Positions 27,044 through 35,391 of a stretch of 62,271 nucleotides of DNA are shown one piece after another (the stretch's first letter is position 1; every line of letters begins with the position of its first letter). The stretch spans positions 1-62,271 of the forward strand of contig CANNEP010000005.1 of the NCBI GenBank assembly GCA_947503655.1. The letters are read 5' to 3'. Position numbers and translations under genes: made by a program. The notes under the pieces were generated by a model. The model was not told the DNA's origin. It saw only the letters and a list, made by a program, of their open reading frames with translations, and made no database searches. This stretch comes from an uncultured Microbacterium sp. Lineage in GTDB: Bacteria > Actinomycetota > Actinomycetes > Actinomycetales > Microbacteriaceae.

Positions 27044-28822
27044 CTAGGCGCGCGGGAGGGTGACTTCGATGATCTGGCGACCCACGGCGCTCGTGGTGAG
27101 GGCCTGGTCGATCTCTGACCGGGTCGCGACGCGCTGGTACCCCCAACCGTAGGCGGCGGCGAGGTGTTCGAGGCTGACGGTCTGCGGCGTGTACTGCACG
27201 CGCGTCATGTCTTCCGCGCTCGCCACCGCAGCGACCTCGAGTCCGTCGAAAATGGTTCCGCCGCCGTCGTTGCCCACGACCAGCTGGATGCGCGGCTCCG
27301 CCTCATCGGCAGGCAGCAGCAGCGCGCCGACGTCGTGCAAGAAAGTGAGGTCGCCGAGCAGGACGCGGGTGATGCCATGCGCCCCGTCACCCTGGCTCGC
27401 GATGGCGATTCCCAGGGCGGTCGCGATGGTTCCGTCGATGCCGGCGAGGCCGCGGTTGGCATGCACCGGAACCTTCTTGCCGCCGAGCACGGCATCGGCC
27501 ACGCGCACGAGACGCGACGATCCGAACACCAGGCGGTCGTGCGGCCAGGTCGCGCGCCAGACCGCGTCGGCGACAAGCTCGCGCGTCAGCGGTTCGCGCA
27601 CGGCGGCGAGTTCGGCGTCGAGCGCCGCCCGACGTTCCTTGCCACTGAGCGAGGCGAGGCCGTCGAGATCGGGCGCGGGCGTCGAGAGGTCGATCATCTG
27701 GTCGCGCGAGGCAGTCAGAAATGCCCCGAGCCACTCGCGGTCAGCGGAACCGGGAGCAACCGTCACGGCATCGGCATGGGTCGTCTGCCCGTTGAGATTC
27801 AGGGGCACGCCCCCGGTGCGCACGGCAATCACATCAACGGTGGGATCGCTCAGCAGGCGGCTCACCTCGCGCGAGAGTGTGGGGTGTCCGATGACGATGG
27901 CCCGCTCGATGCGTCCACCGAGTTCGGGGTGACGCAGCAGCGCGCGGTAGCCGTGGACAACCAGGCGCCCAAACCGCGCACCGCTCACAATCTCGGCGAT
28001 GAGCGGCCATGATCCGGCGTGGGAAATCTCCTCCGCGTCGGCCCCCGCGTCGGCGCCGGCGATCACGACGGTGCGAGGACCACGCTCCAGTTCGATCACG
28101 CGGCGCGGCGTGCGGGAGGGCGCCGCCGGCACCTCGACAGACTCCGCTGCGAGTGCCCACGCGGGAGCTTCCCCCGACAGCGGGTCACGGAACGGCACAT
28201 TGAGGTGCACCGGTCCGGGCGTCGGCCGGAGCGCCGCAACAGGGGAATCGCTCGCCGAGCTGGTGGCAGCGGAACCCATGGTTGCGTCGCCATCGTCACT
28301 GCCGGTTCCGCTCGCCGCCGCGAATGCCGCGCCGGCGAGGCCCCGGATGGTCGCGGAACCGGTGCCATCGTTGTCGAGGCTCGTGGGGGTGGGAGCATCC
28401 CACTCCGCGCGCACGAAGCCCGCGAATGCGCCGGGCTGTACGGTGGCCTGGTTGGCTCCGATGCCACGGAGTTCATTGGGGCGGTCGGCCGTCAGCAGGA
28501 GCAGCGGAACCGCGCTGTGATGCGCCTCCCATACGGCGGGGGCGAGGTTAGCAACGCCGGTACCGCTGGTCACGACCACCGCGGTCGGCACACCTGTTTC
28601 CCGAGCCAGACCGAGAGCGGTGAAGCCGGCGACACGCTCGTCGATGCGCACGTGCACGCGCAGTCGACCGGTTCGGGCTTCGGCGGCGGCCGCGAGCGCG
28701 AGCGCCTGCGAGCGAGACCCGGGGCAGACAACCACGTCGCGCATTCCGAGGCGAACGAGTTCGTCAAGGAGGGCGTACGCGGCATCGGTTGCAGGCGATG
28801 CCAGGTGACGGGTGTCGGTCAC
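27044..28822 (-). CDS. menD: SEPHCHC synthase (MenD)
   Basis: Thiamine diphosphate enzyme of 592 residues that joins isochorismate and 2-oxoglutarate in menaquinone synthesis. VVCPGSRSQALAL and the cofactor glutamate E62 in RIDERVAGFTALGLA open the protein, and TSGTGVANLAPAVWEAHHS follows; the C-terminal half has the ThDP domain with LGDLTFLHDVGALL. The frame is open upstream, but GTG 28822, one base after the upstream gene's stop, fits the family N-terminus. Translational coupling to the PLDc_N-domain gene is likely, since no ribosome binding site is obvious. Confidence 0.93.
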   Translation of the reverse strand: MTDTRHLASPATDAAYALLDELVRLGMRDVVVCPGSRSQALALAAAAEARTGRLRVHVRIDERVAGFTALGLARETGVPTAVVVTSGTGVANLAPAVWEAHHSAVPLLLLTADRPNELRGIGANQATVQPGAFAGFVRAEWDAPTPTSLDNDGTGSATIRGLAGAAFAAASGTGSDDGDATMGSAATSSASDSPVAALRPTPGPVHLNVPFRDPLSGEAPAWALAAESVEVPAAPSRTPRRVIELERGPRTVVIAGADAGADAEEISHAGSWPLIAEIVSGARFGRLVVHGYRALLRHPELGGRIERAIVIGHPTLSREVSRLLSDPTVDVIAVRTGGVPLNLNGQTTHADAVTVAPGSADREWLGAFLTASRDQMIDLSTPAPDLDGLASLSGKERRAALDAELAAVREPLTRELVADAVWRATWPHDRLVFGSSRLVRVADAVLGGKKVPVHANRGLAGIDGTIATALGIAIASQGDGAHGITRVLLGDLTFLHDVGALLLPADEAEPRIQLVVGNDGGGTIFDGLEVAAVASAEDMTRVQYTPQTVSLEHLAAAYGWGYQRVATRSEIDQALTTSAVGRQIIEVTLPRA

Positions 28823-28823
28823 C

Positions 28824-29246
28824 TTAGTTGGTCGCGCCGGTGGAGCCGCCGCGCGGTGCGGAGTCGTCGCCATCCGCAGGGCGGTCAGATTCGTCGGTGG
28901 GCGCAGGGTCGGGCCGATGCGTGTCGGCTGCCGTCTCTTCTGCGTCGAGACGAGCGAGCTCTTCTTCGATACGGCGAATGCGCTCATTCTGGTCGTAGGT
29001 CGATCCGATCGACGACAAGAACTCGGGGTTGTCGTCGGGTGCGATGGGAGCCCGACGGGCGTTCGTTGTGGTGCGACCGACGGCAAACCACAGCGCGCCA
29101 CCAATCACCGGAATCAACACGACGATGGCGATCCACGCCTTCTTCCCGACGCCACGGTGACGGTTTTCTGGCTGAACGGCGCAGTCAATGATGCTGACCA
29201 CCCAGAAGATGACCGCAATCACGATACCGATCAGGAGAAACCTCAT
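28824..29246 (-). CDS. PLDc_N-domain membrane protein
   Basis: Small membrane protein of 140 residues. Two hydrophobic segments (LLIGIVIAVIFWVVSIIDCA and AWIAIVVLIPVIGGALWFAV) form the PLDc_N type domain, followed by a hydrophilic acidic tail with a short helix (NERIRRIEEELARLDAEE). The domain occurs at the N-terminus of cardiolipin synthases but also alone, as here, with no known function. It sits immediately upstream of menD and is probably cotranscribed. TAGGAT lies six bases before its ATG. Confidence 0.8.
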   Translation of the reverse strand: MRFLLIGIVIAVIFWVVSIIDCAVQPENRHRGVGKKAWIAIVVLIPVIGGALWFAVGRTTTNARRAPIAPDDNPEFLSSIGSTYDQNERIRRIEEELARLDAEETAADTHRPDPAPTDESDRPADGDDSAPRGGSTGATN

Positions 29247-29252
29247 GACTTC

Positions 29253-29258
29253 ATCCTA
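29253..29258 (-). promoter_or_regulatory. -10 element for the PLDc_N-menD pair, leaderless
   Basis: TAGGAT on the minus strand, six bases before ATG 29246. Confidence 0.5.
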
Positions 29259-29315
29259 GGCTCTTCGCCTGGAAGGTCGCTCCGGCTCTTCTTAGCGGGA
29301 GCGGAACCACGGCCG

Positions 29316-29321
29316 TAGACT
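29316..29321 (+). promoter_or_regulatory. -10 element of the DUF4229 gene, leaderless
   Basis: TAGACT lies six bases before the GTG at 29328; a CGGAACCA octamer is just upstream at 29302. Confidence 0.5.
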
Positions 29322-29327
29322 GAAACG

Positions 29328-29615
29328 GTGAAGCTGCTCGTCTACTCCCTGCTCCGTCTTGCCGCGTTTGTGGTTCCGTTCGTCATCATGTGGCAGTTTG
29401 CGGTGTTCCGGGAGTTGCCGTGGTTAGCGGCGATTTTTGCTGCGCTGATCGGTCTGGCGCTGTCGATCATCTTCTTGCGCAAGCCGCTAAACGAGGCCAC
29501 CTCGCAGATGGCCGCCCGCCGCAACACGGTGACCGTGCGCGATGAAGACGTCGAAGACGACGCTGTTGACGCCACGGGCGATGTGCCCGCCGACGACGGC
29601 CAACCCCGCCTGTAA
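29328..29615 (+). CDS. DUF4229-like small membrane protein
   Basis: Protein of 95 residues with two hydrophobic segments (LLRLAAFVVPFVIMWQFAVF and LPWLAAIFAALIGLALSIIF), then a basic turn and an acidic tail. This matches the actinobacterial DUF4229 family, of unknown function, which I know to sit near men genes. It starts with GTG 29328 on a leaderless-type promoter and ends before a hairpin at 29661-29675. It lies between menD and menA on the opposite strand to both. Confidence 0.75.
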   Translation: MKLLVYSLLRLAAFVVPFVIMWQFAVFRELPWLAAIFAALIGLALSIIFLRKPLNEATSQMAARRNTVTVRDEDVEDDAVDATGDVPADDGQPRL

Positions 29616-29660
29616 GACTCGCGAGCTGGGCGGTATCGCAGCGGTACCACCCGCTGGCCG

Positions 29661-29694
29661 CGCACGGATCGTGCGTTTGTTGGGCGGATCGCCC
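29661..29694. terminator. hairpins between convergent DUF4229 gene and menA
   Basis: CGCACG-GAT-CGTGCG (29661-29675) followed by TTTGTT is a plausible terminator for the plus-strand gene. GGGCG-GAT-CGCCC (29682-29694) follows and ends two bases before the menA stop codon. Confidence 0.55.
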
Positions 29695-29695
29695 G

Positions 29696-30691
29696 CTAGC
29701 CGAGAACCGTGACGGGGCCGCCGAAGAATGCCCAGCCGATAAACACCGCCCACAGCAACGCCGTGAACGAGGTCAGCGCGAGGCACGTGACGAGCTCGCG
29801 CGGAGTGCGGTACGTCCACACGATCAGCAGGGCGGGCAGCGCCGCCAAGAGTGCCATGAGCGACAGCCACGCCATCGAATAGAACATGGCAAACCACACG
29901 CTGAGCCCGAACGGCAGCATCAGAAAAAGCGAGAACAGAATCTGCGTCGGCAGCTTGCCGATCAGCACCGTGAGTGTGCGCTTGCCGGCGATGCGGTCTT
30001 GATCGATGTCACGCAGGTTGTTGGCCAGCAGCACGGCGCACGCCAGCAGGCCGATCGCCACCGCTGAGAACCATGCCTCTTGCGGCAGGTACTGCACCTG
30101 CGCCCACGTGGTTCCGAGCGTTGCGACCAGGCCGAAGAACACGAAGACGAAAACCTCGCCGAGCGCGTTGTAACCGTAGGGACGTTTGCCGCCGGTGTAG
30201 AACCACGCGGCGACGATCGCAACGGCTCCGATCGCGAGGAACCACCACTGCTGCGTGCGAATGGTGATGGCGAGGCCAGCGATGGCGGCGAGCGCGAAAA
30301 ACACCAGGGCGACCGTAAGCACGCTCTTGGCTGTTGCCTTGCCCGAGCCGACCAGGCGCCCCGGTCCGACACGCAACTGATCAGTGCCGCGAATGCCGTC
30401 GCTGTAGTCATTGGCGTAGTTCACGCCGATCTGCAAGAAGACCGCGACGGCGAGGCACGCCAGGGCGATAACCCAGTGAAACTCACGGTTGACGAGCATG
30501 GCCGCGCCCGTTCCGGCCACGACCGGAGCGATGCTGAGTGGCAGGGTGCGCAGGCGCGCTCCGGCAATCCAGTCGCCCAGCGTCGCGCGGCGTTCCTCGA
30601 TGGCAGCCGCATGCGCGCGCACGATGCCACGCTTGGCAGGGTTGCCGGAAACTCCGGAGCGCGGTTTACGGGTTTTCTTCTGGCTGCTCAC
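29696..30691 (-). CDS. menA: 1,4-dihydroxy-2-naphthoate polyprenyltransferase
   Basis: UbiA-family membrane enzyme of 331 residues that attaches the polyprenyl tail to DHNA. The two aspartate-rich motifs are NYANDYSDGIRGTD and DIDQDRIAGKRTL, with about eight or nine hydrophobic segments around them. A basic N-terminal stretch of about 35 residues precedes the first membrane helix. GTG 30691 follows TAGGAT by eight bases without a ribosome binding site. It uses the product of the prenyl synthase at 17258-18319. Confidence 0.94.
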   Translation of the reverse strand: MSSQKKTRKPRSGVSGNPAKRGIVRAHAAAIEERRATLGDWIAGARLRTLPLSIAPVVAGTGAAMLVNREFHWVIALACLAVAVFLQIGVNYANDYSDGIRGTDQLRVGPGRLVGSGKATAKSVLTVALVFFALAAIAGLAITIRTQQWWFLAIGAVAIVAAWFYTGGKRPYGYNALGEVFVFVFFGLVATLGTTWAQVQYLPQEAWFSAVAIGLLACAVLLANNLRDIDQDRIAGKRTLTVLIGKLPTQILFSLFLMLPFGLSVWFAMFYSMAWLSLMALLAALPALLIVWTYRTPRELVTCLALTSFTALLWAVFIGWAFFGGPVTVLG

Positions 30692-30699
30692 AATCGATG

Positions 30700-30705
30700 A
30701 TCCTA
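30700..30705 (-). promoter_or_regulatory. menA -10 element, leaderless
   Basis: TAGGAT on the minus strand, eight bases before the GTG start of menA. Confidence 0.45.
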
Positions 30706-30746
30706 CGGCCGTCGGCCGCCATTACGCCAAACCGCGCCCGACGGGG

Positions 30747-32873
30747 CTACTCGAACCGCGTCGCTTCGCCTCCGGTGGCGCGGCGGGCCGCGGGGAACGC
30801 GGCCAGCACCGCCAACAGTGACAGCCCCAGGGTTGCCGCGATGACGATGTAGTACTCCAGCGGAGGCGCCGTCACCGTGCGCCCGCCAGCGCTGAGGCCC
30901 GTCACGATGAGCGCACCGACGCCATACCCCGTGAGCGCGGCCAACGCCACCGCTGCGGCCAGCGGAACCACGGCTTCGCGGAGCATGATGCCCTTGACGG
31001 CGGAGAACGGCATCCCAGTCAGCCGCATCAGACCAAGCGTGCGGCGACGGTCGCGCACCGCGGAGATCGTCGCCGCCGCCAGCGCGACGGCTGACACACC
31101 TGCGGCCACAATGATGCCGAGGATCGCGAGGGTGCGATATTCCTCGGCCGACGAATCGACGAAGCTTCGCTGCTCCGCGGGAGTGGCACTGATTGACAAT
31201 GAATCGTAATTCTCGGCCAGGAACGTGCGCACGCGCTCGCGAACATTGGCATCGGTTGTCGCGATGAATACGGTGGACAGTTTCGCCCCTGATAGATCGC
31301 CGCCGCTCGTTTGGACAACCGGCACATCAAACGGCGCCGCTTGCACCATGGAGACGTCGGCATCTGATGCGATGCCCACCTTCGCGAGCTCCTCACGGGT
31401 GCTGAGAGTCTCGGCGCGGTCGTTCATGAACGTGCGGGCGACACCCGTGACACCGTCCATCCGTTCGATTGCAGCAACGATTTCTTCGTTCTCTGCATCA
31501 CTGGCACCGCCTTGGGCGCCCCAGCCCATCCGATCATCGAGTTGCACGATGAGAACGTCGTCCGCGAGGTACCCGTCACCGCCACCCGGACCGCCACCAC
31601 GCACCGACGTCACGCCCGACATGAACAACGACACCAGGAACACTGCGATCACGACGCCGCTCACAGCACGGAAGATCTGTCGCGGGTGCCGCTGAATGCG
31701 CGCGCACGCCATGAGCCCTGCTACGGACTGGGCCCGTCGGTGCGCCAGCCTGGCAATGTTGCGGGTTAAGATTGGGCCAACCATCACAATGCCAATCGCG
31801 GTGACGGCGAACCCGGTGACCAGCACGTACTCGGCATAGCGTGTCGCGAAGAGGCCAGCGAACATCAGAAGCGCCCCGCCGAACGGCACCGCGAGGCGCC
31901 AGAGACTCAGCGGTTTCTCTTGGCGATCGCGTACCGAAGACGGTTGCGCGTCGGCACGCGCTGCGCGCACGGCAGCGACGACCGCAAAGGCGAGCGGAAC
32001 GACGACAATAGCAACGATTCCTTCCCACGGTTCGAGACGCAGGTCGTCAGGGAAAAGCCGTGAACCGTTGATCGACACCAGCGACGCGGGGATCGCCGCC
32101 AGCCACGCCAGAAGCACGCCGACGATGCTTCCGACCAGGGCAACAGCCCCCGCCTCTACCGCCGCGAATCGGGCACGGTCAGCAGCCGTCGCGCCGAGCA
32201 AGTGCAGTGCGCGCATGCGGGCGGTACGGTCGATGGATCCGAACGAGGTCACGACGCCGAGCAACATCAGCACGGGGATCAGAACGGCGACCGCACCCAA
32301 CAGCGCGATCGCCTCATAGGTGTCGGACGTGTAGCGGAAGCCCTCGAACTCGTACAGGACAGAGAACGCTTCATTGACCCGGGAATCGTCAACCCCAACG
32401 ACAGCGACGAGTGAGTCGGGTCCGGCGAGGACGCTGTTGGGGAGCGTACCCTTGACCGTTCCGAAGCGGTCACCAAGTTGATCGCTCGGGGTCTGCTCGA
32501 TGAGTTCAGCTAGCGCTGGGGATACCCACGAGGTTCCGGCCGGCACTCCGTCAGGGATGCCAGGAATGCTGACCGTTGTGTCGTCGGCACCGTAAGCATG
32601 AACCACGGAGATGGCCTGGCCGTCAAACATGTCGGTGGAACCACGCGCGGCAACTTGGTCGGCGGAAAGTTGAGTCTCGGGCGTCCATGCGGTGTTGCTG
32701 TGCGGAGAAACCCATGTCGATCGTTCGCTACGGTCTCCGAGCCCGGTAAACCCTGCCCACAACAGCGCAGCCAGCATGACGCCGACGGCGACTCCCGCGG
32801 CCATGCCGAGGAGGCGACGGCGATCCGCCGGGCCCGGGGCAATCGCAATGCGAAGGGCGGAACGCACGGTCAT
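30747..32873 (-). CDS. ABC transporter permease, FtsX/MacB type
   Basis: Permease of 708 residues with an N-terminal membrane helix (LLGMAAGVAVGVMLAALLWA), an extracytoplasmic domain, a first FtsX module near residues 185-300, a central pair of helices and a second FtsX module at the C-terminus. This layout is that of exporters of lipids, peptides or antibiotics rather than nutrient importers. Its ATG overlaps the stop of the ATPase gene as ATGA, so the two are coupled. The substrate is unknown. Confidence 0.88.
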   Translation of the reverse strand: MTVRSALRIAIAPGPADRRRLLGMAAGVAVGVMLAALLWAGFTGLGDRSERSTWVSPHSNTAWTPETQLSADQVAARGSTDMFDGQAISVVHAYGADDTTVSIPGIPDGVPAGTSWVSPALAELIEQTPSDQLGDRFGTVKGTLPNSVLAGPDSLVAVVGVDDSRVNEAFSVLYEFEGFRYTSDTYEAIALLGAVAVLIPVLMLLGVVTSFGSIDRTARMRALHLLGATAADRARFAAVEAGAVALVGSIVGVLLAWLAAIPASLVSINGSRLFPDDLRLEPWEGIVAIVVVPLAFAVVAAVRAARADAQPSSVRDRQEKPLSLWRLAVPFGGALLMFAGLFATRYAEYVLVTGFAVTAIGIVMVGPILTRNIARLAHRRAQSVAGLMACARIQRHPRQIFRAVSGVVIAVFLVSLFMSGVTSVRGGGPGGGDGYLADDVLIVQLDDRMGWGAQGGASDAENEEIVAAIERMDGVTGVARTFMNDRAETLSTREELAKVGIASDADVSMVQAAPFDVPVVQTSGGDLSGAKLSTVFIATTDANVRERVRTFLAENYDSLSISATPAEQRSFVDSSAEEYRTLAILGIIVAAGVSAVALAAATISAVRDRRRTLGLMRLTGMPFSAVKGIMLREAVVPLAAAVALAALTGYGVGALIVTGLSAGGRTVTAPPLEYYIVIAATLGLSLLAVLAAFPAARRATGGEATRFE

Positions 32874-33559
32874 TCGCTCACTCCCCCGGAGTCACTTGCC
32901 ACCTGACCATCGCGAACGACAATCTCACGGTCGGCGAATGCCGCCGTGCGCGGATCGTGCGTGACGATAATCAGCGTGGTTCCGGTTTCTCGCACGACCG
33001 TCATCAGCGCGGTCATCACTTTTTCGGATGTCAGGGTGTCGAGCGCGCCCGTTGGCTCATCGGCGAAGATGACGCCGGGCGATCCGGCCATGGCGCGGGC
33101 GATCGCAACGCGTTGCGCCTGACCGCCGGAGAGCAGCGCCGGAACCTCGTGACCGTTGTCGGCGACGTCGAGCATCTCGAGATAGGCCAGGGCTTGCGTG
33201 GTGGCCTCGGCCCGGCTCACGCCGCGCAAGAGAAGCGGGAGAGCGACATTTTCGAGTGCCGTCACGTCGGGAATCAACTGCCCGAACTGGAACACGAAGC
33301 CGAAGGCGTCCAGGCGCAGCTTGGCGCGATCTGACTCGGGAAGGTTGTCGATGCGGTTGCCGTGGAAGTGCACTTCACCGCCGTCGATGCCGACCACACC
33401 GGCCAGCGCGTGCAGCAGGGTGGATTTTCCCGACCCACTCGGGCCCATGATCGCGACGGCCTCGCCCGCATGAATGGTGAGGTCAACGCCCTGCAGCGCG
33501 GGCTGCGGGCCGAACGATTTTGTCACGCCGTGGGCAGTGAGAAGCGGAACGCGGTTCAT
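32870..33559 (-). CDS. ABC transporter ATP-binding protein, MacB/LolD type
   Basis: ATPase of 229 residues. Walker A is GPSGSGKST (39-47), the signature is LLSGGQAQRVAIARAM, and Walker B leads into ADEPTGALDTLTSEKV, typical of the MacB/LolD group that works with FtsX-type permeases. The ATG at 33559 overlaps the PadR stop codon, and the stop overlaps the permease start. A longer open frame to 33838 lies inside the PadR gene and is not used. The operon order is padR, ATPase, permease. Confidence 0.93.
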   Translation of the reverse strand: MNRVPLLTAHGVTKSFGPQPALQGVDLTIHAGEAVAIMGPSGSGKSTLLHALAGVVGIDGGEVHFHGNRIDNLPESDRAKLRLDAFGFVFQFGQLIPDVTALENVALPLLLRGVSRAEATTQALAYLEMLDVADNGHEVPALLSGGQAQRVAIARAMAGSPGVIFADEPTGALDTLTSEKVMTALMTVVRETGTTLIIVTHDPRTAAFADREIVVRDGQVASDSGGVSE

Positions 33560-34080
33560 GCCGTTACCTCCGAACGGAGCTCGCCGAGGCGAGCAATGGT
33601 GATGTCGATCCAGCGGAGATCCGCCTCGATGTGAAAGAGCGTGTAGTCGGCGAGCAGCATCGGGCCAATGTCGGCGCCCTGCTTGTCTCGCGTGAGTTCC
33701 CGCATGCGCGCCATGTGCGCGACCCGTTGCGCGTCGAGAATCTGCTGCGCATCGCCACCGTTGACGATCGCGATGACGGTCTTGGCGAAGAGATTCGACT
33801 GCATGGCCTCGTTGGGCACATCGGGCGTGGTGATCCACTCCGCGATGGCCGCTTGTCCGGCCTCGGTCACGGCATACTTCTTGCGGTCGGGCCCATCGCC
33901 CGCTTCGTCGCCGACCGCCTCAATCTTGCCGTCGCGCACCAGTCTCGCGAGCGTGGCATACACCTGCCCGAACGCGAGTGGTTTGCGCGCGCCAAAGAGC
34001 CGGTCGTAGTCATGCTTCAGGTCATACCCGTAGCTCGCCCGCACCCCCAAGAGCCCCAGCAGGGCCTTTGAACTCTCCAT
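33556..34080 (-). CDS. PadR-family transcriptional regulator
   Basis: Regulator of 174 residues from ATG 34080 (ESSKALLGLLGVRASYGYDL). The winged helix-turn-helix with AFGQVYATLARLVRDGKIEAV and the DRKKYAVTEAGQAAIAEW wing are those of PadR proteins, and the C-terminal helical part resembles the Vir_act_alpha dimer domain. The frame continues to 34116, but that would cover the palindromic operator. It is first in an operon with an ABC exporter and probably represses it, as PadR proteins often do until a toxic ligand binds. Confidence 0.88.
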   Translation of the reverse strand: MESSKALLGLLGVRASYGYDLKHDYDRLFGARKPLAFGQVYATLARLVRDGKIEAVGDEAGDGPDRKKYAVTEAGQAAIAEWITTPDVPNEAMQSNLFAKTVIAIVNGGDAQQILDAQRVAHMARMRELTRDKQGADIGPMLLADYTLFHIEADLRWIDITIARLGELRSEVTA

Positions 34081-34089
34081 ACACCGAGC

Positions 34090-34108
34090 GTATACACTCA
34101 ATGTATAC
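34090..34108. promoter_or_regulatory. palindromic operator of the PadR-ABC operon
   Basis: GTATACA-CTCAA-TGTATAC is a perfect 7-bp inverted repeat with a 5-base spacer. Its left arm forms the likely -10 region (TATACG on the minus strand) just upstream of ATG 34080, so bound repressor would block the promoter. AT-rich palindromes of this kind are typical PadR targets. Confidence 0.65.
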
Positions 34109-34187
34109 CTGCGCAAGTGGTGGGGAGACTTCGCGCGACCGACCCCCTGGCCGGCGCGGCAATGCGTGCCCCGCGTGCGCGACCCAC

Positions 34188-34208
34188 CCGACCAGAATGT
34201 GTTTCGCG
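34188..34208. repeat. single copy of the intergenic motif
   Basis: These 21 bases are identical to 21910-21930 (core CGACCAGAATGTGTTTCGCG). Here the motif is alone, 80 bp upstream of the PadR operon and 35 bp downstream of the menE stop. Confidence 0.75.
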
Positions 34209-34242
34209 GAATTCAGAGGGGCGCGGGGGCGCGGGCGGTGGG

Positions 34243-35361
34243 TTAGAGGCGGGCGGTGATGGTGCGGCGGTCGGGTTTGCCTGACGTGAGCGTGGGCAGC
34301 GGAACCATCACCACGACGCGCGCGGGGCGTCCGGCCACGCCGACTGCGGCTTCGGCCACGGCGCGCGCCTCGTCAAGCAGTCCCGCACGGTCGGCCTCGA
34401 CAACGAGCACCGGAACCTGGCCCCAGCGGTCATCATCGGCGGCAACGATCACGCCGCGTTCGGCGCCGGGCACGCTGCGAACGGCTCGCTCCACACGGTC
34501 GAGCGACACGTTCACGCCGCCGGAGATCAGCACGTTGTCTATGCGGCCGGTGACCGTGACGAGGCCGTCCTCAACCAAACCCGCGTCGCCCGTTCGATAC
34601 CACCGCACGTCGTCACCATCGCGCACGAATGTGGCGTCCGTCAGTGCTGCGTCACCCCAGTACCCGTCGGCGAGCATCGGGCCCGCGAGCTGTATTTCAC
34701 CGTCGACCGTGCGCGCCCTCACGAACTCGAGTGGCACTTGGTCGTACACGCAACCGCCCGCGGTTTCTGACGAGCCGTAGGTACGAACCACACGGATACC
34801 CAGCGCTTCCGCGTGCTCGCTCATGGCCGCAGGCAGCGCCTGCCCACCCACAAGAATCGCAGTGAACGATCGCGCTGCACCCACGACGGCGGGGTCCTCG
34901 GCCTCTTCCACGATCGTCTGAAGCTGCGCGGGAACCAGCGACGTGTACCGCGGCAGCCCGGGAGCGACGCGGGCCATCTCAGCCGCCGCACGAATAAACG
35001 CGTCGGTCGTGAAGTGCCCAGACAAGAACGTCGGCTCGTGCCCACCAATCACCGAGCGCACCAGCACCTGCAACCCGGCAACGTAGGTTGCCGGCAGCGC
35101 GAGCATCCACGCCCCCTCGCCCACGTGCTTCATCGTCGACAGCGCCGATGCCGTCAACGATGCCCGCGACAACACCACGCTCTTCGGCACGCCGGTCGAC
35201 CCCGATGTCGTGACGACAGCGATGGTTCCGGCCGGCAGGTCGCCAGCATGCGCCACGGAACCCCCGAGCAACACCGGTCCGCCCGAACCGTTGAACGCCG
35301 CCTTCACGGCCGCATACACGTCACGGGGATCGGCGTCGGAATCAAACACCGCAAGCGTCAT
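34243..35361 (-). CDS. menE: o-succinylbenzoate-CoA ligase
   Basis: Adenylate-forming enzyme of 372 residues that activates o-succinylbenzoate. It has the phosphate-binding TTSGSTGVPKSVVLS, the TYGSSETAGG motif, YRTGDAGLVEDGLVTVTGR and the catalytic lysine region LTSGKPDRR near the end. It is shorter than typical acyl-CoA ligases, as actinobacterial MenE proteins are. It follows menB by 30 bp on the same strand. Confidence 0.93.
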   Translation of the reverse strand: MTLAVFDSDADPRDVYAAVKAAFNGSGGPVLLGGSVAHAGDLPAGTIAVVTTSGSTGVPKSVVLSRASLTASALSTMKHVGEGAWMLALPATYVAGLQVLVRSVIGGHEPTFLSGHFTTDAFIRAAAEMARVAPGLPRYTSLVPAQLQTIVEEAEDPAVVGAARSFTAILVGGQALPAAMSEHAEALGIRVVRTYGSSETAGGCVYDQVPLEFVRARTVDGEIQLAGPMLADGYWGDAALTDATFVRDGDDVRWYRTGDAGLVEDGLVTVTGRIDNVLISGGVNVSLDRVERAVRSVPGAERGVIVAADDDRWGQVPVLVVEADRAGLLDEARAVAEAAVGVAGRPARVVVMVPLPTLTSGKPDRRTITARL

Positions 35362-35391
35362 GGCAGGGCTCCGGAACCAGGGGCTGAGAAC

